A stretch of 5,088 bases of DNA. It comes from Gammaproteobacteria bacterium (GTDB lineage: Bacteria > Pseudomonadota > Gammaproteobacteria > Thiohalomonadales > Thiohalomonadaceae). A program made the position numbers and the translations under genes. Positions 1 to 5,088 of this stretch are shown here, piece after piece. Numbering within the stretch: the stretch's first letter is position 1; every line of letters begins with the position of its first letter. Location: NCBI GenBank assembly GCA_026193675.1, contig JAPHSO010000132.1:1-5088 (forward strand), written 5' to 3'. A model generated the notes under the pieces. The model saw only the letters and a list, made by a program, of their open reading frames with translations. It was not told the origin of the DNA and did no database searches.

Positions 1-339
1 AAACCCCCCATTACCGTTAACCTTCGCGCCGACAAGATTCGCTATATTCAGGTGAAGGTGCAACTTATGAGCCGTGAAGTTTCAACCCTGCAGAAGGTAG
101 AGAGTAACAAACCTGCAATTATCGATTCACTGATTACCCTGATCACCGCTCAGGAGCTCTCCACCATGAGGAATGTCACTTCTCGTGAAAAGGTTCGTGC
201 CGAAGCACTTAAGCGAGTTCAGGCGCTGCTACAGGAGATTGCCGGTATCGTTCCCGGCACAAAGATTGGTGAAGGTGAAGATGCCACCACCGTGAAGGGT
301 GTTGAAGCACTCTATTTCACCGACTTTGTAGTTCAATAG
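1..339 (+). CDS. FliL-family flagellar basal body-associated protein, C-terminal part (5' end outside window)
   Basis: The frame is open from base 1 to a TAG at 337-339, giving the last 112 residues of a protein whose start lies to the left. A GTG at 52 is only an internal valine codon, because coding continues upstream of it. FliL proteins are single-pass inner-membrane proteins whose periplasmic domain surrounds the flagellar stator and modulates torque. The fragment shows the usual C-terminal layout of that domain: a strand of the type PPITVNLRADKIRYIQVKVQ, then LMSRE, then a helix with the STMRNVTSREKVRAEAL stretch (FliL proteins have a similar L(T)..EGKE.LR.E segment), and the closing GVEALYFTDFVVQ, close to the family ending 'V.FT.F..Q'. 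The N-terminal membrane anchor is not in the window. The next gene is convergent cyaA, so no fliM follows; this may be a stand-alone FliL paralogue. The family call is fairly sure; the role in this cell is not. Confidence 0.85.
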   Translation, partial: KPPITVNLRADKIRYIQVKVQLMSREVSTLQKVESNKPAIIDSLITLITAQELSTMRNVTSREKVRAEALKRVQALLQEIAGIVPGTKIGEGEDATTVKGVEALYFTDFVVQ

Positions 340-342
340 ATT

Positions 343-370
343 GGTGACTGTCACTTCTACGACAGTCGCT
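343..370. terminator. Possible weak bidirectional terminator hairpin between convergent genes
   Basis: A perfect 7-bp inverted repeat, GACTGTC (346-352) and GACAGTC (361-367) with an 8-nt loop, can be extended by G-C and G-U pairs to 343-370. It lies just past the stop at 339 and includes the cyaA stop at 357-359, where transcripts from both sides end. There is no T-run on either strand after the stem, so it does not look like a classical intrinsic terminator. It may be a Rho-dependent end, an RNA 3' end stabiliser, or chance. Confidence 0.35.
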
Positions 371-3164
371 GCAACACCTGATTAAGGTGTCCCTCAATAC
401 GCTCTTTGTATTGTAAAAACTGAACCGCCTGCACCTTCTCCACACCATCTTTAACCAGTAGATCAGTCGCCATACTGATATCTGTAATGTAGATTGGATA
501 GTGCTCACCACTTGGGCGTTTGGAGAGAATGTGCTTAACCACCTCTTCAAACAGTTTGTTGCCATGTTCCAGTGATGAGAACTCACTCTCTTCACAGTAG
601 ACGGTAAAGGTTGTCTTATTATCTTCATCGCTATCGACAATGACCTGCAGGCTGAAAAACTTTCTACCCTGCTTGAAGAAGTCTGGCGACTGTCTGGTGC
701 TGCTAAAGCGGCCATAGGGATCTTTCTTAATCGCATAGAACTCCAAACCCTGTGGCCCGGCCGTTTCACCGCCCTCTGAGGTGAGAAAATTGATGCGGTT
801 GATAATCGACTCAAAGAAGTGACTAAACTGATTGATCAGAATGGTCTGATCATAAAAATCCGAAACCTGACGGAACAGAGTACCTCTCTCATCCAGCACA
901 TAGATCTCCACCGTCTTTCTAAGAACACGGAAGAAGAGCTGAATGATTCCATTCTTATTTTTCTCATAGATGGTCGGTATCGGTGAGTCCTGCATTGTAT
1001 GGCGATCAATCATCGTCGAGACAAACTGTGGATTGGGCTTACTGAATCGCACCATTAAATCCTGCAGCTTCTTAAACTCCTTATAGCGCAGTAGCTCTCC
1101 CTCACGCTCAAATAGATAGAGCTGTTTACCAAGCGCCAACAGATAGCGACTCGCTGAGGCATTGGCATCATCGTAGAACCACTCTCCCAGATCACTAAAC
1201 AGCTCTCCAAGTCGATGAGTAATCGAAGTTCCTTTGGTGATCCCCGTTGACATAAAATCTGGCATCTCATCATTTTTCTGAGCTGCGCTTGAGTACCATT
1301 TAAAGTAGCCGATAATCGCCTCAGCCAGACCCTTCTCACCAAAATAGCGATTACAGAGCACCTCGCCCCAGCTGGTCGACTGAATCCAGTCGAGTCGTTT
1401 TAACAGGCACTCCTTGTTGAATCCGTAGCTGAGGGGCTCTGATCCACGACCCTCTGTTTCGTACTTGTTTCTATCAAAACCGTCAGCAAGCTGTATCCCT
1501 GTGTTGACCAGATATTGAGAGTGCTCCAATCTGGATGGTTGCGAGAAGCTATCAACACCACTCTTTAGCTTCTCCCCCAGTGGGAATTCAAAAAAGAGGC
1601 GGTCAACAATTCGTTTAACCACCACATCATCAATAACCGGATTTTTACTAAACAGGGCTATAGAGCTATTACGGTTAATAATCTCATTAAAGTAGGCCCA
1701 TGCCAGCAACTCAACCAGTGAACGGGTCTGCTTAATCGGCGCCTGCCTCTTCACTATCTTTTCGACATAACCGGTAAACAGATACCAGATACTGCGACCC
1801 TCTTCATCTCTGAGTTCATGTACTGAAAGACGATGCTCAAGTAGATCGATCTCAATGCCGCGACGAATCAGCTCAATTTTTCCCGCCTTGCGCTCATAAG
1901 CTGCAAACAGCTTACGTCCCAAAATGGTCAGATCCTCTGCACTGATCATCGACTCGGCGCCAATTTCATGGGCAAAGTGGGAGAGGGCACGATAACTACC
2001 CGCCAGTGCATCAAACAAAATTTGACGCTCATTAACCACCTGAGGCACCTGCCAGTTGCTGCGATCATCAAGCAAAATCAGATCGAGTTTCTGCCAATTC
2101 CAGCGTTGGGTCATCTCTGTCAACATCACCCGCTGCCACTCAAAGGTCTTGGGGGGGAGATTGCTCAATGGCAAATTAATCTTGAAATAGAAACTTCGAT
2201 AGAGCAGCTCCAGGCGGACCTGATCATCTCGACCAATCAGATAGCTCTCGAGCCGTTCAACCAGCAGGCGATAGGGGTCGAGACGATCCAGATCAGTTTC
2301 ACCTTCGTAAACTGCCTGCTTAAACTGTTGACTCAGTAGATGCATATTGGGGTGCTCACTCATGTAGCACTCAATCAGCAGCAACTTGATTAACGACTTA
2401 TAGGGTGAATCAATCGCCTTGGCTAACTGCCAGACTGCCGCGCCAAAAAACTCCTCTGGCGGAATGGCATTTACCTCACCAAAATCGATAATCTCACGAA
2501 AGAAGAAGAAACGCTTACGCTCAACCTCCTGCATGTATTCATCGTAACGATGATCCTCTTCAGGGGGCACAATCCACCAGGCGGGGAACTGCCCCTCTAA
2601 AAGAACGGCTGTACGATAGAACTCATCAAGCAGCAAGTGGTGTTGAGCGGTACCACTACTCTCACTACTCAGTTCAAGCTGTTCTCCCGAACGAAAAGTC
2701 TCGGCATTAACCAGGAAAAAGTGCACCTCAATATGGAGCTTATCTGCCGCCTGCTCAATCGCCTGTGCCTTCTTTTCCAGTTTTTTAATTTCAGCTTCTG
2801 TCAGTTCTGAATCATGGCAAAGCCAGAAATCAAAATCACTCTCGTTACTATGGGAGATGGTGCCGATACTTCCCATCGAATAGATCGCATTAATTGCACA
2901 CTTGGGCGGTCTTCTGTAGTTAATGCTGCGGGAGTATTTATACACATCGTGCAAGGTATCCTTCTCAGGCTCATAGGTCTTGATACCGGCGGGAGTATCA
3001 CGCGAGGTGTAACCCGGCAGCATCGGATGGTTAACCTGAAAAAAGAAGGGAATAAGTCTTAAAAAATCACGCTGACTGGGTCGCATGATCGCGTAGGCAC
3101 GCTCAAGCCGCTGCTTGTTGATCGTGCGAAATCTCTCGATGATAGTTTTTGGATCGTGGCTCAC
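357..3164 (-). CDS. cyaA: Class I adenylate cyclase CyaA
   Basis: This 935-residue protein converts ATP to 3',5'-cyclic AMP and pyrophosphate, the second messenger read by CRP/Vfr-type regulators; class I cyclases are soluble or membrane-associated cytoplasmic enzymes. The N-terminal catalytic domain has the class hallmarks: residues 40-60 (FFFQVNHPMLPGY..., TPAG), and the nucleotidyltransferase signature YSMGSIGT...SDFDFW at about 95-114, with metal-binding Asp110 and Asp112, then VHFFLV near 147-152. The long C-terminal half (about 450-935) corresponds to the regulatory region, which in E. coli responds to the glucose phosphotransferase system; whether it does so here is unknown. The length exceeds E. 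coli CyaA (848 aa) and is nearer the pseudomonad form. The start is a GTG at 3162-3164. An in-frame TAA lies a few codons upstream, and the conserved RLERA...FF.VNHP block needs this N-terminus. No good Shine-Dalgarno is visible. It lies 47 bp downstream of the rhodanese gene and may share its transcript. It appears intact. Confidence 0.97.
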   Translation of the reverse strand: MSHDPKTIIERFRTINKQRLERAYAIMRPSQRDFLRLIPFFFQVNHPMLPGYTSRDTPAGIKTYEPEKDTLHDVYKYSRSINYRRPPKCAINAIYSMGSIGTISHSNESDFDFWLCHDSELTEAEIKKLEKKAQAIEQAADKLHIEVHFFLVNAETFRSGEQLELSSESSGTAQHHLLLDEFYRTAVLLEGQFPAWWIVPPEEDHRYDEYMQEVERKRFFFFREIIDFGEVNAIPPEEFFGAAVWQLAKAIDSPYKSLIKLLLIECYMSEHPNMHLLSQQFKQAVYEGETDLDRLDPYRLLVERLESYLIGRDDQVRLELLYRSFYFKINLPLSNLPPKTFEWQRVMLTEMTQRWNWQKLDLILLDDRSNWQVPQVVNERQILFDALAGSYRALSHFAHEIGAESMISAEDLTILGRKLFAAYERKAGKIELIRRGIEIDLLEHRLSVHELRDEEGRSIWYLFTGYVEKIVKRQAPIKQTRSLVELLAWAYFNEIINRNSSIALFSKNPVIDDVVVKRIVDRLFFEFPLGEKLKSGVDSFSQPSRLEHSQYLVNTGIQLADGFDRNKYETEGRGSEPLSYGFNKECLLKRLDWIQSTSWGEVLCNRYFGEKGLAEAIIGYFKWYSSAAQKNDEMPDFMSTGITKGTSITHRLGELFSDLGEWFYDDANASASRYLLALGKQLYLFEREGELLRYKEFKKLQDLMVRFSKPNPQFVSTMIDRHTMQDSPIPTIYEKNKNGIIQLFFRVLRKTVEIYVLDERGTLFRQVSDFYDQTILINQFSHFFESIINRINFLTSEGGETAGPQGLEFYAIKKDPYGRFSSTRQSPDFFKQGRKFFSLQVIVDSDEDNKTTFTVYCEESEFSSLEHGNKLFEEVVKHILSKRPSGEHYPIYITDISMATDLLVKDGVEKVQAVQFLQYKERIEGHLNQVLQRLS

Positions 3165-3211
3165 GTTAAACCGTAATTATTCAGAATCAGATTCATAATT
3201 TAGCCCAGCGA

Positions 3212-3640
3212 TTAACACTGCTCCCACGGTAGCCCGTGAAAACGCCAACCACCCGATGTGCTGCGATGATGATGCTCATCAAGCTCACCTTCAAAGCCCT
3301 CTTCAATATTACTCACCTCACTAAAGCCCGATTCCAGCAGAAGTCGTCCAGCCTGAAGTGACCGTTTACCACTACGACAGATCAGTAGAACAGGAGCAGA
3401 ACCGATACCCGTTGCCTCAATGACGCCACCCAGCATCAGTTCACGAATACTGCGCACAAAGTTGGGATTGACGACCCAGTCCGGCTCATCAATCCATGGA
3501 ATATGAATCGCTCCTCTGGGATGGCCAACAAAGAGAAACTCCATACTCGAGCGCACATCTACTAAAATAGCGCGCGGATCGCTCTGCAATATCTCCCACG
3601 CCTCTTGTGGGCTCACGCTGTTTGGTATCATTTCGCTCAT
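3212..3640 (-). CDS. Single-domain rhodanese-like sulfurtransferase
   Basis: This 142-residue cytoplasmic protein (no signal peptide or membrane segment) is one rhodanese domain. Such enzymes carry sulfur as a cysteine persulfide and pass it to an acceptor. Visible landmarks are the SPQEAW.IL start of the fold, the DVRS motif at 28-31, the GHPRGAIHIPW strand-loop at 39-49, and the active-site loop CRSGKRS at 88-94 with catalytic Cys88, followed by the helix LQAGRLLLESGF. It ends with the GWRFHGLPW tail seen in a common proteobacterial subfamily, then Gln-Cys, so it has a second cysteine at its very end. Start choice: the ATG at 3638-3640 has a GAG-rich Shine-Dalgarno-like stretch 7 nt upstream. 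A GTG at 3650-3652 would add four residues, and an ATG at 3629-3631 would remove three. It is divergent from the TtcA-like gene and lies upstream of cyaA on the same strand. The acceptor is unknown; transfer to the divergent TtcA-like enzyme is inference. Confidence 0.93.
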   Translation of the reverse strand: MSEMIPNSVSPQEAWEILQSDPRAILVDVRSSMEFLFVGHPRGAIHIPWIDEPDWVVNPNFVRSIRELMLGGVIEATGIGSAPVLLICRSGKRSLQAGRLLLESGFSEVSNIEEGFEGELDEHHHRSTSGGWRFHGLPWEQC

Positions 3641-3729
3641 AGTCGGTCTCACTCAGTTGATCTCTTAATGGATCACTTACAATATAGCTAAGAGAATACG
3701 CTCTCACATGTTTCCGGTACAATATTTCT
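3641..3729. promoter_or_regulatory. Divergent promoter region between rhodanese and TtcA-like genes
   Basis: These 89 bp must hold the promoters for both directions. The octamer TACAATAT occurs twice on the + strand, at 3678-3685 and 3718-3725; each contains TACAAT, one base from the consensus -10 TATAAT, but neither has a convincing -35 at the right distance. On the - strand TATATT (3685-3680) is a possible -10 for the rhodanese. An inverted repeat TGATC-N8-GATCA at 3658-3675 could be an operator or chance. Exact promoter positions are not resolved. Confidence 0.45.
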
Positions 3730-4500
3730 ATGTCTAAAATTGAACGGCCACCCAAGGCACTGATGCGACCCATTGGTCGTGCCATCTCTGATTATAAGAT
3801 GATCAAGGATGGCGATCGAATCCTACTCGGTCTATCTGGTGGTAAGGACTCCCTCACTCTACTGCATGTACTACATCAACTACAGCGTTATGCGCCGGTT
3901 AAATTTGAGCTAGGAGCCATAACCGTCGACCCACAAATTGAAGGATTCGATCCCTCAGTGCTCAAACCTTACCTTAAAAAATTGGGAATCCCCTACTTTT
4001 ATGAGGCTCAACCGATCGCTGAAGATGCGGAGGAGCACCTTGATGACCCATCGTTCTCATTCTGCGCATTCTGTTCGCGTATGAAGCGCGGTATCATCTA
4101 TAGCACCGCTCGCAAGGAGGGTTATAACGTTATCGCACTGGCACAACACCTTGATGATCTCGCTGAAAGTTTTCTGATGTCCGCCTTTCACCGTGGACAG
4201 CTACGCACCATGAAGGCTCACTACACCAATGACAAAGGTGACCTGCGCATTATCCGCCCCTTCGTCTATGTACGTGAGGGGCAGACCGCCGCCTATGCGG
4301 AGCATGGCAAGCTGCCTGTCGTCCCCGACAACTGTCCCGCCTGTTTTGCCAAGCCAACCGAACGCCAACATTTTAAACAGATGCTGTTGACTGAGGAGAA
4401 GCGCAATGAGGGGCTCTATCGCAACCTCCTCGCCACCATGCGTCCACTGATGGCCGAAGACAATCTACCTAAATCTGACGAAAACTCAGACGATCTTTAG
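3730..4500 (+). CDS. TtcA-family PP-loop ATPase, probable tRNA 2-thiolation enzyme
   Basis: This 256-residue cytoplasmic protein belongs to the N-type ATP pyrophosphatase (PP-loop) group related to TtcA, which adenylates C32 of certain tRNAs and replaces its oxygen with sulfur using a [4Fe-4S] cluster. The ATP-binding PP-loop SGGKDS is at 36-41, after the conserved GRAISDY..I.DGDR segment. The cluster-binding CAFC pair (Cys112, Cys115) leads into SRMKRGIIY, matching CSLCSRLRRG of E. coli TtcA. AQHLDDLAES at 138-147 matches the family's GHHRDD motif, and IIRPFVYVRE at 174-183 its IRPLAY.RE. A second pair, CPAC (Cys202, Cys205), sits where E. coli TtcA has CNLC. These are the only four cysteines. 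The protein is about 55 residues shorter than E. coli TtcA and differs from it at many positions, so it may be a paralogue with another target base or tRNA. The start is the ATG at 3730, with no Shine-Dalgarno; an internal ATG at 3763 is preceded by AAGG. It directly abuts the downstream acyltransferase gene. Confidence 0.9.
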   Translation: MSKIERPPKALMRPIGRAISDYKMIKDGDRILLGLSGGKDSLTLLHVLHQLQRYAPVKFELGAITVDPQIEGFDPSVLKPYLKKLGIPYFYEAQPIAEDAEEHLDDPSFSFCAFCSRMKRGIIYSTARKEGYNVIALAQHLDDLAESFLMSAFHRGQLRTMKAHYTNDKGDLRIIRPFVYVREGQTAAYAEHGKLPVVPDNCPACFAKPTERQHFKQMLLTEEKRNEGLYRNLLATMRPLMAEDNLPKSDENSDDL

Positions 4501-5088
4501 ATGGCTATACTGCTCCGCCTTTTTGCCCTGCTACCTCTGCCGATTGTCCATCTAATTGGTGCGCTATTGGGGTGGCTACTCTACCTCTTACCCAACAGCC
4601 ATAAACGCATCAGTCAGACCAATATCGATCTCTGTTTTCCAGAGATGTGTAAAAGGGAACGAAGCCGCCTGGTTCGTCGCTCGCTAATTGAGTCGGGCAA
4701 AACACTGTTTGAAGCACCCAACCTCTGGTTCTCATCTGCCAGGAGAATCCGCTCCCTACTCAAGGAGATTGAGGGGGACGATGTGATCGCCAATGAACGC
4801 CAACAGCATGGGGTTGTGATCATCAGCCCCCATATCGGCTCATGGGAGATTACCGGACTCTACTGCTCAATGTCTCATCCCATCACCTCGATCTATCGTA
4901 AACCACGTCAGGCCTCTCTGGATGAGGCGATCGCCAATCGCCGCGCTCAGTTTGGATCAAAGATGGTTCCTATCGGCCCAAAGGGTATCAAGGCGCTGCT
5001 TACCGCACTGAAAAATCGTGAGGCGACCACCATGCAACCTGATCAGGATCCTCGTGATAATAGTGGCCTGTTTGCCCCTTTTTTTGGA
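4501..5088 (+). CDS. Lipid A-type (LpxL/HtrB family) acyltransferase, N-terminal two thirds (3' end outside window)
   Basis: The frame is open from an ATG at 4501 to the window edge, giving 196 residues of a family that is usually about 290-310 long. These inner-membrane enzymes move an acyl chain from acyl-ACP to lipid A precursors or related lysophospholipids. A hydrophobic membrane anchor spans residues 2-30 (LLRLFALLPLPIV..., WLLYLLP), followed by the family's R.S..NI.LCFPE segment at 36-48. The catalytic HX4E motif is SPHIGSWE, with His111 and Glu116. YRKPRQ at 132-137 and the strongly conserved PDQDPRDNSGLFAPFFG block at 180-196 confirm the family. The ATG begins immediately after the TAG of the TtcA-like gene with no spacer and no clear Shine-Dalgarno, so translation is probably coupled to that gene. 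Whether it is LpxL, LpxM or a paralogue acting on another lipid cannot be told from this part. Confidence 0.93.
   Translation, partial: MAILLRLFALLPLPIVHLIGALLGWLLYLLPNSHKRISQTNIDLCFPEMCKRERSRLVRRSLIESGKTLFEAPNLWFSSARRIRSLLKEIEGDDVIANERQQHGVVIISPHIGSWEITGLYCSMSHPITSIYRKPRQASLDEAIANRRAQFGSKMVPIGPKGIKALLTALKNREATTMQPDQDPRDNSGLFAPFFG

Noticed and set aside
52..339. Complete small gene starting at GTG 52
   Set aside because: The frame stays open to base 1 and the upstream residues (PPITVNLRADKIRYIQV) match the FliL fold, so this is the end of a longer gene.
317..814. Open frame of 165 codons on the - strand
   Set aside because: It lies inside cyaA in another frame, has no recognisable family features, and CyaA's C-terminal region is well supported there.
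1055..1342. Open frame of 95 codons on the - strand
   Set aside because: It is out-of-frame within cyaA, with low-complexity composition typical of a shadow frame.
1968..2339. Open frame of 123 codons on the + strand
   Set aside because: It is antisense to the cyaA coding region with no recognisable domain or ribosome-binding site.
2801..3062. Overlapping open frames on both strands (66 and 82 codons)
   Set aside because: Both cross the conserved catalytic region of CyaA, whose frame explains the sequence fully.
3658..3675. TGATC-N8-GATCA inverted repeat as a CRP site
   Set aside because: The half-sites resemble the inner part of the CRP consensus, but the spacer is about 6 bases too long.
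3693..3708. Possible CRP-cAMP site near TCACA at 3704-3708
   Set aside because: Only one half-site matches; the bases where the TGTGA half should be (3693-3697, AGAAT) do not fit.
3489..3785. Open frame of 98 codons on the - strand
   Set aside because: It spans the rhodanese N-terminus, the divergent promoter region and the TtcA-like start in a different frame; the product resembles no known family.
4614..4823. Open frame of 69 codons on the - strand
   Set aside because: It is antisense within the acyltransferase gene, whose motifs are clear in the + frame.

Overview
The window carries ordinary chromosomal genes of a gammaproteobacterium. The evidence is a class I (enterobacterial-type) adenylate cyclase of the long form (935 aa) also found in pseudomonads and their relatives, a lipid A-type acyltransferase that implies a Gram-negative outer membrane, and a FliL-family flagellar protein. 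Base composition looks balanced to slightly AT-leaning and even across all genes. I see no tRNA, rRNA, insertion sequence, phage gene, CRISPR array or other sign of recent transfer. The genus cannot be fixed from this sequence.

Layout, left to right. (1) The 3' end of a FliL-family gene on the + strand runs in from the left edge and stops at 339. (2) It converges on cyaA (- strand, stop at 357), with only 17 bp between the two stop codons. Three short perfect inverted repeats follow one another across this junction and the last codons of cyaA. (3) cyaA starts at a GTG at 3164. Upstream of it on the same strand, 47 bp away, is a small single-domain rhodanese; the two could form one transcript. 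(4) A short region of about 90 bp (3641-3729) separates the rhodanese from a divergent + strand gene for a TtcA-family PP-loop ATPase. (5) That gene's stop codon directly abuts the ATG of a lysophospholipid/lipid A-type acyltransferase, which runs off the right edge with its active-site motif present and its C-terminal third missing.

How the genes fit together. CyaA makes the second messenger cAMP. The rhodanese carries a persulfide-forming cysteine, and the TtcA-like enzyme belongs to a family that adenylates tRNA bases for sulfur insertion, so the divergent pair is a plausible sulfur donor and user; that partnership is inference. The acyltransferase belongs to envelope lipid biosynthesis and is probably co-translated with the TtcA-like gene. 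The FliL-family gene is the last gene of its transcript and is not followed by fliM, so it may be a stand-alone paralogue rather than the classic flagellar operon gene.

Overall this is a conventional housekeeping region. The points most worth a second look are the divergent rhodanese/TtcA-like pair, the two CxxC pairs and short length of the TtcA-like protein, the missing Shine-Dalgarno and possibly leaderless start of that gene, and the tandem hairpins at the convergent junction.
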